This document shows positions 47,337 to 56,892 of a stretch of 64,000 nucleotides of DNA, in pieces (within the stretch, counting starts at the first letter, position 1; each line of letters begins with the position of its first letter). This DNA comes from Mycobacterium yunnanensis. GTDB lineage: Bacteria; Actinomycetota; Actinomycetes; Mycobacteriales; Mycobacteriaceae. Where the stretch lies: positions 248,615 to 312,614 of the forward strand of contig NZ_JACKVK010000011.1 in the NCBI RefSeq assembly GCF_025823185.1. The letters are read 5' to 3'. Below the pieces are notes generated by a model. The model was given only the letters and a program-made list of their open reading frames with translations. It made no database searches and was not told the origin of the DNA. The position numbers and the translations under genes were made by a program.

Positions 47337-47876
47337 CTAGACCACGTACAGACTCGTGACTGCCACGTCCGGCAGCTTCGAGCGCCCGTCGAGAGCCGCC
47401 AGCTCCAGCACCACCGCACCTGCGGTCACCGTGGCGCCGCCCGCCTCCAGCAGGGTGACCCCCGCAGCCATCGTTCCACCGGTCGCGAGCACGTCGTCCA
47501 CCAGCAGAACGCGCAACCCGGTCAGTTGCATTCCGTCCGCGGGGATCTCGAGGGTCGCGCTGCCGTATTCCAGGTCGTAGGTCTCGCGGTGCACCGGCGG
47601 CGGCAGCTTGCCGCCCTTGCGGATGGCCAGCACGCCGGTACCGAGACGGATCGCCACGGCGGCCCCCAGCAGGAAGCCCCGCGCGTCGATGCCCGCCACC
47701 AGGTCTACGTCAGGGGCCACGGCGGCCAATGCGTCGGTCACCGTCGCCAGTCCCCGCGCGTCGGCAAGCACCGGGGTGAGGTCCTTGAACTGGATGCCGG
47801 GTTCGGGGAAGTCGGGCACCTCGCGCATCAGCGACTTGATGACCGCCGCGACGTCGGCGTGGCTCGCGTCGCTCAT
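47337..47876 (-). CDS. apt: Adenine phosphoribosyltransferase
   Basis: A 179-residue purine-salvage enzyme that makes AMP from adenine and PRPP. The PRPP-binding motif is VLLVDDVLATGGTM. Family markers are FPEPGIQFKDLTPVLAD, GIDARGFLLGAAVAIRLG and the KGGKLPPPVHRETYDLEYG loop. It lies 44 bases upstream of the rel start in the same orientation, the conserved Rv2584c-Rv2583c order. Length is normal for the family. Confidence 0.96.
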   Translation of the reverse strand: MSDASHADVAAVIKSLMREVPDFPEPGIQFKDLTPVLADARGLATVTDALAAVAPDVDLVAGIDARGFLLGAAVAIRLGTGVLAIRKGGKLPPPVHRETYDLEYGSATLEIPADGMQLTGLRVLLVDDVLATGGTMAAGVTLLEAGGATVTAGAVVLELAALDGRSKLPDVAVTSLYVV

Positions 47877-47887
47877 CTACCCCTCGC

Positions 47888-49543
47888 TCATCGACTCAAG
47901 GCCCAACGGTCCATGTTCCACCCAGCACCCCATCGCGTCGGACTGCTGTTCACCGCGGTCATCTTCGACGACGTCAGCAGAGTTCGCTGCTGACGGTACA
48001 GCGGCAGGGTGGGCATGTCGTCCCACAGTACGGGCGCGCCCTCCCCCAGCAGCCGGGCGTACTCCTTGGGGTCGGCCGTCACCGCCAGCGCGCCGATGAC
48101 ACCGTCGACCTGCTCGTTCGCATACCCGGACAGGTTGTTGCCGTTGCCGCTGAACAAGTCGTATGCGTCCATCGCCGACGACCCGGTCGACCCGCTGCCG
48201 GCCGCGCCGCCCGTGCTCGCCATCAGGACGTCGATCTGGTTCTGCCGCAACGAATCCGGGCCGATCGCGTCGGACGCGGCGTCGGTGACCGTGATGCCCG
48301 CCGGAGCGCACGCCTTGGCGATCGCCCCCACGTTGGCCGCCAGTCGGGTGTTGGGACTCTGGTAGCCGATGCGAACCGTCAAGGGTTTGCCGCCGAGCGC
48401 GTCCCGCGCCGCCACCGGGTTCGACGTGCTGAACCGGCCGCCCTCTGCCACGTTCTCCGCGGCCGTCATCGAATCCTCCGTCGTCGGATTCAACCTGCTG
48501 TTGGAGATCGGGACCTCGGCATTCCTGGCGATCACGTCGCGCGGCGTGCACAGGGCGAGGGCCCGTCGTGCGGCCGGATCCAGCAGCGGGCCACTTGGTG
48601 CGAAGATCAGTTGCTCGATGCCGGCCGACGGGCTGTCCGTCCGCACGTAGTCCGACGGCAGGTTCAGTACGCCGGAGGATCCCGCGGACACGTCGACGAC
48701 GTCGTACTCACCGGAGTTCACCCGATCCTGGATGTCCGCGCCGCGCGGCCACACCGTGATCGTCCCGGTGACGGGCTTGGCGCCCCACCACTTGTCGTTG
48801 GCGACCAGCACGACCGCGCCGTCCTCGCGGACCGAGCTCAGCTTGTAGGGCCCCGACGACGGAAAGCGCTTCAGGTCCACCCCGGGGCTCAAATTCCACA
48901 CGGTGTTCCACGACTGGGCGATGCGTTCGATCCTCGGCAGATCACCGGACTGAATGGCGGCGGTCACCACGCCGTCACCGCCACCAAGTTCGTCGGCGAT
49001 GACGTGTGACGGCATCATCGACGTCGCCGCGAACAGCTGGCCGAAGTCGACGAAACCGCGGTCCTGGGCGAAGGACACCCGGGCCTTCTTCTGACCGGGG
49101 GCGCAGTCGACGCTGGCGATGTCGCCGTACCCGGCCCGGCTCGCGGCGTCGAAACCGGGGAATCTGCCGGACTGCGCCGCCCACGCCAGCACCATGTCGT
49201 CGCACGTGACGGGCTTGCCGTCGGAGTAGACGGCGTCGTCGCCGATCACGTAGTCCAGCACCAGCGGCGCGCGACCCACCACCGAGATGGTGCCGAAGTC
49301 GCGGTCCCCGACGACCTGCCCCTCGGGCCCGTGATAGTCGAACCCCGTGAGCACGCGTGCGAAGGCCTGCGGACCCGCCGATGCCGCGCCCGCCACCGTG
49401 TTGGTGTTGTAGGTGGGCAGGGTCCCGTCGACCGCGTAGTCGATCTCGTCGGCCGGACCGCTCGCGCAGGACGACAGCCCGAGACACCCGACCAACGCGG
49501 TTACGGCCGCCAGGATCGAGACCCGTCGGGGTCGGACCATCAT
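47888..49543 (-). CDS. ABC-type oligopeptide/nickel-like solute-binding lipoprotein (Rv2585c family)
   Basis: This protein has 551 residues. A signal peptide with lipobox LSSC (VTALVGCLGLSSCASG) leads to a family 5 binding-protein fold: EIDYAVDGTLPTYNTNTVAG, KPVTCDDMVLAWAAQSGRFP, FKRFPSSGPYKLSSVREDGA and ALALCTPRDVIARNAEVPIS. No permease or ATPase is nearby, as at Rv2585c in M. tuberculosis, so its partner is unknown. It is probably co-transcribed with apt and rel downstream and secF upstream (6-base gap). Confidence 0.9.
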   Translation of the reverse strand: MMVRPRRVSILAAVTALVGCLGLSSCASGPADEIDYAVDGTLPTYNTNTVAGAASAGPQAFARVLTGFDYHGPEGQVVGDRDFGTISVVGRAPLVLDYVIGDDAVYSDGKPVTCDDMVLAWAAQSGRFPGFDAASRAGYGDIASVDCAPGQKKARVSFAQDRGFVDFGQLFAATSMMPSHVIADELGGGDGVVTAAIQSGDLPRIERIAQSWNTVWNLSPGVDLKRFPSSGPYKLSSVREDGAVVLVANDKWWGAKPVTGTITVWPRGADIQDRVNSGEYDVVDVSAGSSGVLNLPSDYVRTDSPSAGIEQLIFAPSGPLLDPAARRALALCTPRDVIARNAEVPISNSRLNPTTEDSMTAAENVAEGGRFSTSNPVAARDALGGKPLTVRIGYQSPNTRLAANVGAIAKACAPAGITVTDAASDAIGPDSLRQNQIDVLMASTGGAAGSGSTGSSAMDAYDLFSGNGNNLSGYANEQVDGVIGALAVTADPKEYARLLGEGAPVLWDDMPTLPLYRQQRTLLTSSKMTAVNSSPTRWGAGWNMDRWALSR

Positions 49544-49549
49544 CGAGGC

Positions 49550-50818
49550 TTACCGCCTGGTGTTCCGCTTACCCGACGGCCTACCGGTGGGACGGGTCGG
49601 CTTGGCACCAGGGGCCGGCTTCTCGGGCGCGGGGGTGGCCGCGACGGACACCTTCTCCGGGTTGGCGTCGACGACCGACGTCGACGCCGAGTCGACGGAA
49701 CCCGAGCCCCTGCCCTTGCGCCGATTCAGCACGCGGCGGTTGTGGGCCTTGACCAGATCGGTGCGCTCGCGCATGGCGACCAGCAGCGGAGTGGCGAAGA
49801 AGATCGAGGAGTAGGTACCGACCACGACGCCGACGAGCTGCACCAGCGCGAGATCCTGCAGGGTGCCGACCCCGAGCAACCAGACCGCGACCACGATGAG
49901 TGCCAGGATCGGCAGCACCGAGATCAAGCTGGTGTTGATCGACCGCATGAACGTCTGGTTGATCGCCAGGTTCGCCTGCTCGGCGAACGTGCGTCGAGTG
50001 GTGTGCTCGAACCCGTGCACGTTCTCCTCGACCTTGTCGAACACGATCACCGTGTCGTACAGCGAGAAGCCCAAGATGGTCAACAGACCGATGACCGTGG
50101 CGGGGGTGACCTCGAAGCCGACCAGAGAGTAGACCCCGGCCGTCACCGCGAGGTCGAACACCAGCGCCGCCAGCGACGCCGCCGCCATGTAGCGCTCGTA
50201 GCGCACCGCGATGTAGGCGGCGACCAGCACCAGGAAGACCGCCAGCGCGATGAGCGCCTTCTTGGTGATCTGGTCACCCCAGGTCGACGACACGTCGGAG
50301 CTGCTGACCTCGTCCTTGCTGGGTTGCCCGTTGGCCGCCTTCGGCTGGAAGGCGTCGAACAGTGCCGTGCGCAGCTTCTCGTTGTCCGGGTTGCTGAGCT
50401 TCTCGGTGCGGATCTGGATGGTGGCCGAGGACCCGTTGCCGACCTGCACGACCGACTCCGGCGCGGAGCCCAGCGTCTTGCTGAAGACGTCCTCCACCTG
50501 CTGGGTGGTCACCTGTCCCTGTGCACCCGTTGCCGGCATCGAGACCTTGGTGCCACCTTCGAAGTCGATGCCGAAGGTGAACCCCCGAATCAGGATGCTG
50601 GCGAGGCAGATCAGGACGATTGCGCCGCTGACGCCGAACCACAGCTTGCGCTTGCCGACGACGTCGAAGGCGCCGGTGCCCGTGTAGAGGCGGACGAAGA
50701 AGTTGTGTCGTGGCGCCCCGGGGGCCGCCGCGTCCGGCTCGGTGCCCAGTTCTTCGGCAGCCGAGGCGTCGTCGAGTTCGAGGGCGCCGCCCTCATCGGT
50801 AGATCCGTGCTTTGCCAT
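49550..50818 (-). CDS. secF: Protein translocase subunit SecF
   Basis: This protein has 422 residues. An N-terminal acidic tail leads to six membrane helices of the SecF/RND fold, the periplasmic domain with FGIDFEGGTKVSMPA, and the signature GLLTILGFSLYDTVIVFDKV. A basic Pro-rich C-terminal tail is typical of actinobacteria. With SecD and YajC it uses the proton gradient to finish protein export. ATG 50818 follows GAGGGAGG and lies 4 bases after the secD stop. The frame extends upstream into secD and is ignored there. Confidence 0.96.
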   Translation of the reverse strand: MAKHGSTDEGGALELDDASAAEELGTEPDAAAPGAPRHNFFVRLYTGTGAFDVVGKRKLWFGVSGAIVLICLASILIRGFTFGIDFEGGTKVSMPATGAQGQVTTQQVEDVFSKTLGSAPESVVQVGNGSSATIQIRTEKLSNPDNEKLRTALFDAFQPKAANGQPSKDEVSSSDVSSTWGDQITKKALIALAVFLVLVAAYIAVRYERYMAAASLAALVFDLAVTAGVYSLVGFEVTPATVIGLLTILGFSLYDTVIVFDKVEENVHGFEHTTRRTFAEQANLAINQTFMRSINTSLISVLPILALIVVAVWLLGVGTLQDLALVQLVGVVVGTYSSIFFATPLLVAMRERTDLVKAHNRRVLNRRKGRGSGSVDSASTSVVDANPEKVSVAATPAPEKPAPGAKPTRPTGRPSGKRNTRR

Positions 50819-50822
50819 GTGG

Positions 50823-52643
50823 CTACCTCCCTCCCGCTGACGTGGCGGCGGCCCGGCGCTCGCGGGCGATCTGCTGGACCGCACCGAGGCCGTTGTAGGC
50901 CGGCTTGGCCAGCATTGCGGACTTGGACGCGAGGAACACCAGCGGCCAGGTCACCAGGAACACCACGACGACGTCGAGGATGGTGGTCAGGCCGAGGGTG
51001 AACGCGAAGCCCTTGACCTGCCCGACCGCCAGGACGTAGAGCACGGCGGCGGCCAGGAAGCTGACCGCGTTGCCCGACAGGATGGTCTTGCGCGCGCGGG
51101 CCCAGCCTCGGGGCACCGCCGAACGGAACGAACGGCCCTCGCGGATCTCGTCCTTGATGCGCTCGAAGAACACTACGAACGAGTCGGCCGTGGTGCCGAT
51201 GCCGATGATCAGACCGGCGATGCCGGCCAGGTCGAGCGTGTATCCGATGTACCTGCCGAGCAGTACCAGGATGGCGAACACCATCGCGCCGGAGGCCACC
51301 AGCGACAGCGCGGTGAGCAAGCCCAGCACGCGGTAGTACAGCAGCGAGTACAGCAGCACCAGGCCCAGGCCGATCGCGCCGGCGATGAGACCGGCCCGCA
51401 GCGATGTCAATCCCAGTGTGGCCGAGACGGTTTCGGCCTCCGAGGACTCGAAGGACAGCGGCAGCGAGCCGTACTTCAGCACGTTGGCGAGCTCACGGGC
51501 GGAATCCTGGGTGAAGTTACCGGTGATCTGGGTGCGACCACCGGGGATGGCCTCGTTGATCTGCGGCGCGCTGACCACCTGCGAGTCGAGGGTGAACGCG
51601 GTCTGCGTGCCCACGTTGGCGGCGGTGTAGTTCGCCCAGACGTCGGCGCCCTTGCTCTTGAACTGCAGGTCGACGACGTACTCGCCGCGCTGCTGATCCA
51701 GGCCGGAGGACGCGCTCTCGATCTCTTCGCCGCTGATGATCGACTTGTCGAGGAGGTAGACCTCCTTGTGGTCCTGCGAGCAGGTCACCAGGGGCAGGTT
51801 GGGATCGTCGTTGCCGGCCAGCACGTCCTCGTCGTTGCACCGCGTCGCCTGGAACTGCAGCGCCAGCAGCTGAATCTGCTGATCGGCGCTCTGGCGCAAT
51901 GCCTTCTCGTCGGAGATGCGCTGAGCGAGGTTGGCGCCCTTGGGATTTGGATCGGGCTTGGCGGGTCCGCCTGGCGCGGGCGCGCCCGGCGCGGGGGCCG
52001 GGGCGGGCGACGGTGCCGGCGTGGGCGCCGGTTCCTCCGGGAACGGCCGCGGTTGTGGTGCCGGCTCGGCAGGTGCTGGGGCGCCCTGTCCGTCCTGGCT
52101 GGGCGGCACGATGGGTGCGCCCGGTTCCGCGGGTGAGATCAGCGGCGGCATCCCGGGTGGCATTCCCGGTGCGCCTGGCGCCCCCGGCAGTCCGGGGACG
52201 ACGCCGGGCGCGCCCTGCGGTGCGCCCGCGGGCGCCTGCCCGGCCGGCGGGGTCTGACCCGCCGCGGGGATGGCGTGGATGACGGGACGGATGTAGAGCC
52301 GCGCGGTCTGCCCGAGGTTGCGGGCCTCGTTGCCGTCGTTGCCCGGCACGGTGATGACCAGGTTGTCGCCGTCGACGACGACCTCGGAACCGGACACGCC
52401 GAGACCGTCGACGCGGGAGCTGATGATCTCCTGCGCCTGGGCCAGCGATTCACGGGTGGGAGGGGTGCCGTCCGGGGTGCGGGCGGTCAGGGTTACGCGG
52501 GTGCCGCCCTGCAGGTCGATGCCCAGCTTGGGCTTCGCGTGCTTGTCTCCGGTCAGGAACACCAGCAGATACGCACCGATGAGCAGAACCAGAAAAAGCG
52601 TCAGATAACGGTAGGGATGCACCGGCGCCGAAGGCGATGCCAC
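50823..52643 (-). CDS. secD: Protein translocase subunit SecD with long Pro/Ala/Gly insertion
   Basis: This protein has 606 residues. The first helix is LTLFLVLLIGAYLLVFL, then LGIDLQGGTRVTLTA. A low-complexity insertion of about 115 residues (APGAPGMPPGMPPLISP, PTPAPSPAPAPAPGAPAPGG) lies in the large periplasmic domain. The conserved membrane region reads AGLIIGIGTTADSFVVFFER. Mycobacterial SecD proteins carry such insertions, and its role is unknown. The gene lies between yajC and secF in the conserved Rv2588c-Rv2586c order. Confidence 0.95.
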   Translation of the reverse strand: MASPSAPVHPYRYLTLFLVLLIGAYLLVFLTGDKHAKPKLGIDLQGGTRVTLTARTPDGTPPTRESLAQAQEIISSRVDGLGVSGSEVVVDGDNLVITVPGNDGNEARNLGQTARLYIRPVIHAIPAAGQTPPAGQAPAGAPQGAPGVVPGLPGAPGAPGMPPGMPPLISPAEPGAPIVPPSQDGQGAPAPAEPAPQPRPFPEEPAPTPAPSPAPAPAPGAPAPGGPAKPDPNPKGANLAQRISDEKALRQSADQQIQLLALQFQATRCNDEDVLAGNDDPNLPLVTCSQDHKEVYLLDKSIISGEEIESASSGLDQQRGEYVVDLQFKSKGADVWANYTAANVGTQTAFTLDSQVVSAPQINEAIPGGRTQITGNFTQDSARELANVLKYGSLPLSFESSEAETVSATLGLTSLRAGLIAGAIGLGLVLLYSLLYYRVLGLLTALSLVASGAMVFAILVLLGRYIGYTLDLAGIAGLIIGIGTTADSFVVFFERIKDEIREGRSFRSAVPRGWARARKTILSGNAVSFLAAAVLYVLAVGQVKGFAFTLGLTTILDVVVVFLVTWPLVFLASKSAMLAKPAYNGLGAVQQIARERRAAATSAGGR

Positions 52644-52719
52644 GTTCTTGGTTCTCCTCAGATCGGTACGTCAACCCGCAAAGAGTACGTGGTTGCGCTG
52701 TGTGCTCAGCCGACAGTCG

Positions 52720-53094
52720 TCAGGCGAGGCGGTCCGGGTCCGACTTGACCTCGGTGCCGGTGCCGGGCCGGTCGAGTTCCCGAGCCGTCGGCTGCTCGAC
52801 CACCTCGGTGGCGTCGTCCTCGTCGTAGTCGTCCTCGTCGACCGAGGTCTTCTCCTTGACGGCGAGCTTGAGCATGGTGACCACGACACCCGGGGCGATC
52901 TCCACGTCGACCTTGGAATCGGAGACCGCGGTGATGGTGCCGTACAGCCCGGCCGTGGTCATGATCTCGTCGCCGGCGGTCAGCGAGTCGTGCAGGTTGA
53001 TGGTCGCCTGCATGGCCTTCTTCTGCTTGCGGGAGGCGAAGAACATGAACGCGCCCATGACGAGGAGCAGCGGAACGAAGATGGCGAGGTCCAT
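52720..53094 (-). CDS. yajC: Preprotein translocase accessory subunit YajC
   Basis: This protein has 124 residues. One N-terminal membrane helix (FVPLLLVMGAFMFFASRKQK) is followed by the YajC domain (LTAGDEIMTTAGLYGTITAV, APGVVVTMLKLAVKEKTS) and an acidic tail (DEDDYDEDDATEVVEQ). It forms part of the SecDF-YajC complex. It is upstream of secD by 76 bases on the minus strand. Divergent from gabT across a 331-base gap. Confidence 0.95.
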   Translation of the reverse strand: MDLAIFVPLLLVMGAFMFFASRKQKKAMQATINLHDSLTAGDEIMTTAGLYGTITAVSDSKVDVEIAPGVVVTMLKLAVKEKTSVDEDDYDEDDATEVVEQPTARELDRPGTGTEVKSDPDRLA

Positions 53095-53425
53095 GTCAAC
53101 TCAAACTTTCGTATCGATTTCGGTCGTGACTCCCCGGAACGGATGCGAACACACGGGGGCCCAGTCACCGACCAGTGTGCCATCTATGCGCCCGCCAGCC
53201 GACCTCCCCCTTCGCGGCGCGACGGCGGTTAGTACCACTAAACGTCGGTTTCGTCGCCCGGGGCCGTCGACGCCACCGATTGCGTAGGAGATGCACCCCG
53301 GTGCCGACGATCTCGCCCGTCGTGCCGCGCCCGAGCCGAGGTTTCCGTTCGCGTCGACGACCCTGGCGACTAGGCTTCGACGTGACTTTCATCGTCGCCC
53401 CCGAACCCCTCGCAGGAGTCATGAC
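53095..53425. other. Divergent intergenic stretch yajC-gabT
   Basis: These 331 bases have no credible gene; the plus-strand frame is open but reads as Arg/Pro-rich shadow. A small dyad (TTAGT 53229-53233, ACTAA 53237-53241) is the only site noticed. Promoters for both the translocase operon and gabT should lie here. Confidence 0.45.
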
Positions 53426-54769
53426 GTGAGCACCATCGACCAGAGCCGCCACCTCGCCACCGCAATTCCCGGCCCCAAGTCCTCGGCCCTGATCGAGCGC
53501 AAGGCCGGAGCCGTCGCACGCGGTGTCGGCACCACCATGCCCGTCTACGCCACGCGGGCAGGCGGCGGCATCGTCGAGGACGTCGACGGCAACCGCCTGA
53601 TCGACCTTGGATCGGGCATCGCCGTCACGACCATCGGAAACGCCTCGCCCCGCGTGGTCGAGGCGGTCGCCGCCCAGGCCGCCGACTTCACCCACACCTG
53701 CTTCATGGTCACCCCGTACGAGGGATACGTCGCGGTGTGCGAGCACCTCAACCGGCTGACCCCCATCGCCGGCGAGGCCCGGTCGGCCTTGTTCAACACC
53801 GGCTCCGAGGCCGTGGAGAACGCCGTGAAGATCGCCCGCACCTACACCAACAAGCAGGCCGTGGTCGCGTTCGACCACGCCTACCACGGGCGGACGAACC
53901 TCACGATGGCGCTGACCGCGAAGTCGATGCCGTACAAGAGCGGTTTCGGCCCGTTCGCCCCCGAGATCTACCGGGCCCCCATGTCCTACCCCTACCGCGA
54001 CGCCGAGTTCGGCGGCAAGGAACTCGCCACCGACGGCGAGCTGGCCGCCAGGCGAGCGATCAGCGTCATCGACAAGCAGGTGGGCGCGGCCAACCTCGCC
54101 GCGGTCATCATCGAGCCGGTGCAGGGCGAGGGCGGCTTCATCGTGCCCGCGGACGGCTTCCTGCCCACCCTGCTGGACTGGTGCCGGAAGAACGACGTCG
54201 TGTTCATCGCCGACGAAGTCCAGTCGGGCTTCGCCCGCACGGGCGCGATGTTCGCCTGCGAGCACGAAGGCATCGAACCCGACCTCATCGTCACCGCCAA
54301 GGGCATCGCCGACGGATTGCCGTTGGCGGCCGTGACCGGCCGCGCCGAGATCATGGACGCGCCCCACGTCGGCGGCCTTGGCGGGACCTACGGCGGCAAC
54401 CCGATCTCGTGCGCCGCGGCCGTGGCGACAATCGAGACCATCGAGGCCGACGGGCTGGTGGCCCGCGCCCGCGAGATCGAGACGTTCATGAAGGAGCGCC
54501 TCGGCCGGATGCAGGCCGACGACGACCGCATCGGTGACGTGCGCGGCCGCGGCGCGATGATCGCCGTCGAGCTGGTCAAGTCCGGCACCACCGAACCCGA
54601 CGCCGACCTCACCAAGGCGCTGTGCGCCGGTGCGCACGCCGCCGGGGTGATCGTGCTGTCCTGCGGCACCTACGGCAACGTGCTGCGCTTCCTGCCGCCG
54701 CTGACGATCGGCGACGACCTGCTCGAGGAAGGTCTCGACGTACTCGCCCTGGTCCTCAAGGACCTCTGA
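53426..54769 (+). CDS. gabT: 4-aminobutyrate aminotransferase
   Basis: A 447-residue class III PLP transaminase that converts GABA plus 2-oxoglutarate to succinic semialdehyde. Markers are NTGSEAVENAVKIAR, AYHGRTNLTMALTAKSMPY, PVQGEGGFIVPADGFLPTL, IADEVQSGFARTGAMF and the Lys of the Schiff base in LIVTAKGIADGLPL. GTG 53426 has AGGAG 8 bases upstream. The aldehyde dehydrogenase follows after only 2 bases, so they are co-translated. Orthologue of Rv2589. Confidence 0.95.
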   Translation: MSTIDQSRHLATAIPGPKSSALIERKAGAVARGVGTTMPVYATRAGGGIVEDVDGNRLIDLGSGIAVTTIGNASPRVVEAVAAQAADFTHTCFMVTPYEGYVAVCEHLNRLTPIAGEARSALFNTGSEAVENAVKIARTYTNKQAVVAFDHAYHGRTNLTMALTAKSMPYKSGFGPFAPEIYRAPMSYPYRDAEFGGKELATDGELAARRAISVIDKQVGAANLAAVIIEPVQGEGGFIVPADGFLPTLLDWCRKNDVVFIADEVQSGFARTGAMFACEHEGIEPDLIVTAKGIADGLPLAAVTGRAEIMDAPHVGGLGGTYGGNPISCAAAVATIETIEADGLVARAREIETFMKERLGRMQADDDRIGDVRGRGAMIAVELVKSGTTEPDADLTKALCAGAHAAGVIVLSCGTYGNVLRFLPPLTIGDDLLEEGLDVLALVLKDL

Positions 54770-54771
54770 GC

Positions 54772-56205
54772 ATGACCACCACCGTCAAGAACTTCATCGG
54801 CGGTGAACTCGTGGACTCGGTCAGCGGTGCGACGATGCCGCTGGTCGACCCCAGCACCGGCGAGCGCTACGGCACCGCGCCGGTGTCCAACCAGGAGGAC
54901 GTCGACCGCGCCTACGCCGCGGCGGCCGCGGCGTTCGCGGACTGGAAGCGCACCACGCCGGCGGCCCGGCAGAAGGCGCTGCTCGACTTCGCCGACGACG
55001 TCGAGCGCGCCGCCGACCGGCTGGTCGCCGCCGAGGGACGCAACACCGGCAAGCCCAACCACGTCACCCGGGTCGAGGAACTCCCGCCGATGGTCGACCA
55101 GATTCGGTTCTTCGCCGGCGCCGCGAGGGTCTTGGAGGGCAAGTCGGCCGGGGAGTACATGACCGACCACACCTCGTGGATCCGCCGCGAGCCCGTCGGG
55201 GTGGTCGGCCAGGTGGCGCCGTGGAACTACCCGATGATGATGGCCATTTGGAAGTTCTGCCCCGCCGTCGCGGCTGGCAACACCGTGGTGCTCAAGCCCA
55301 GCGACACGACGCCGGTCACCACGGTCATTCTGGCCGAGCTGGCGGCCAAACACTTCCCACCCGGCGTGCTCAACGTCGTCACCGGGGACCGGGTGACCGG
55401 TGCGTCGGTCGTGGGGCATCGAACCCCGGCGATGGTGTCGATCACCGGTTCGGTGGAGGCCGGCCGGGCGGTCGCCGTCAGCGCGGGAGGGCATCTCAAG
55501 CGCACGCATCTCGAACTGGGCGGCAAGGCCCCGGTGGTCGTGTTCGCCGACGCCGACGTCGCCGCGGCGGCCGGGGGCATCGCCACGGCGGGCTATTTCA
55601 ACGCGGGACAGGACTGCACCGCCGCCACCCGAGTCCTCGCACACGCGTCGATCGTCGACGACCTGACCGCGGCGCTCGCCGAGCAGGCGGGCAAGGCGCT
55701 GACGACGTTCGGCAGGGTCGACGACGAGGACGCCTGGGTTCCCCCGGTCAACAACGCCAACCAGATGACGCGTGTGTTGGGCTTCCTCGACGACGTGCCC
55801 GACCATGCCACCGTAGCCGCGGGCGGACATCGCCAGGGTGACGACGGGTTCTACGTCGCCCCCACCGTCATCAGTGGCCTCCGGCAGGACGACCGGCTGG
55901 TCCAGTCCGAGGTGTTCGGCCCCGTCATCACGGTGCAGTCGTTCGTCGACGAGGACGACGCGCTGGAGAAGGCCAACGGCGTGGAGTTCGCCCTCGCCTC
56001 GTCGGTCTGGACCAAGGACGTGTCGACGGCGATCCGGATGTCCAATGCGCTCGACTTCGGCTGCGTGTGGATCAACACCCACATTCCCCTGGTCGCCGAG
56101 ATGCCGCACGGCGGGTTCAAGTCCTCGGGGCACGGCAAGGACCTGTCGATGTACGGCCTCGAGGACTACACCCGCATCAAACACGTCATGGTCTACACCG
56201 GCTGA
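54772..56205 (+). CDS. Aldehyde dehydrogenase (aminobutyraldehyde/succinate-semialdehyde type)
   Basis: This NAD(P)-dependent enzyme has 477 residues. The general-base Glu is in LELGGKAPVVVFADADV, the nucleophile Cys in FNAGQDCTAATRVL, and the cofactor region includes VGQVAPWNYPMMMAIWKFCP. The family has several substrates. Position 2 bases after gabT points to oxidation of a GABA-pathway aldehyde such as succinic semialdehyde or 4-aminobutyraldehyde. The latter is favoured by resemblance to putrescine-pathway enzymes, but this is inference. Confidence 0.9.
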   Translation: MTTTVKNFIGGELVDSVSGATMPLVDPSTGERYGTAPVSNQEDVDRAYAAAAAAFADWKRTTPAARQKALLDFADDVERAADRLVAAEGRNTGKPNHVTRVEELPPMVDQIRFFAGAARVLEGKSAGEYMTDHTSWIRREPVGVVGQVAPWNYPMMMAIWKFCPAVAAGNTVVLKPSDTTPVTTVILAELAAKHFPPGVLNVVTGDRVTGASVVGHRTPAMVSITGSVEAGRAVAVSAGGHLKRTHLELGGKAPVVVFADADVAAAAGGIATAGYFNAGQDCTAATRVLAHASIVDDLTAALAEQAGKALTTFGRVDDEDAWVPPVNNANQMTRVLGFLDDVPDHATVAAGGHRQGDDGFYVAPTVISGLRQDDRLVQSEVFGPVITVQSFVDEDDALEKANGVEFALASSVWTKDVSTAIRMSNALDFGCVWINTHIPLVAEMPHGGFKSSGHGKDLSMYGLEDYTRIKHVMVYTG

Positions 56206-56892
56206 TCACCTGCCGACGAGCGTGTCCTGATCGCCGCGGCGGCCGAGGCGCTCGCGCCAACTGCGCTTCGGGCGCGCGGGCTGCGGCAGGCCGCCGGTCG
56301 CCGCCGACGGCGACGACCCGGTGCGGTGCATGACGGTGGTCGGCTGCTCGCCGTCGTCGAGGCGCTCCACGCGATCGGCCGACGCCAACCGCTGCGCATG
56401 GTCGACGTCGCGCACGCTGCGCACCGACAACCGCCCGAGACCCATCGCCCCGAAGAAGACGATCAGGGCGCCGAGGCCGTAGAAGTACGTGAGTTCCAGC
56501 CAGGCCGCCTTGACGGGAGTCGGCGCGACCGGGGCACCGATCTCGCCGATCGTCAGCGTCGTGGCCATCACCCGGCCGACGACGAACCACGCACCTGCCA
56601 CGACGCTGAGCCAGCCACCCAGCATCCCCGCGGCTCGGTTGCGCGACGTCATCAGCAAGAAGCCACCGATCACCGCGACGGCGCCCGGCAGCACCTCCAG
56701 CCAGCCCCGCGCGTTCGTCCACGACGATCCGAGCCCCGAATCGTAGGCGAAGTCGAACAACGGCCCCACGAACGGAACCAACGCGCCCCACAGTCCCAGC
56801 AGCACGATCAGGAACCCGCTGGCCGCTCCCCGACTGCGCGGAATGGCCATCCTGCCGCCCTGGACTTCTTCATTCGCAACGACCCGTGACAT
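56206..56892 (-). CDS. Four-helix membrane protein, unknown function
   Basis: This protein has 228 residues. About four membrane helices (AASGFLIVLLGLWGALVPFV, LPGAVAVIGGFLLMT, GGWLSVVAGAWFVVG, YFYGLGALIVFFGAMGLG) are followed by a polar basic tail (ARPKRSWRERLGRRGDQD) that may lie in the cytoplasm. Stop codons of the aldehyde dehydrogenase and this gene are adjacent, so they converge. No family recognised. Similar hypothetical membrane proteins occur across mycobacteria. Confidence 0.78.
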   Translation of the reverse strand: MSRVVANEEVQGGRMAIPRSRGAASGFLIVLLGLWGALVPFVGPLFDFAYDSGLGSSWTNARGWLEVLPGAVAVIGGFLLMTSRNRAAGMLGGWLSVVAGAWFVVGRVMATTLTIGEIGAPVAPTPVKAAWLELTYFYGLGALIVFFGAMGLGRLSVRSVRDVDHAQRLASADRVERLDDGEQPTTVMHRTGSSPSAATGGLPQPARPKRSWRERLGRRGDQDTLVGR

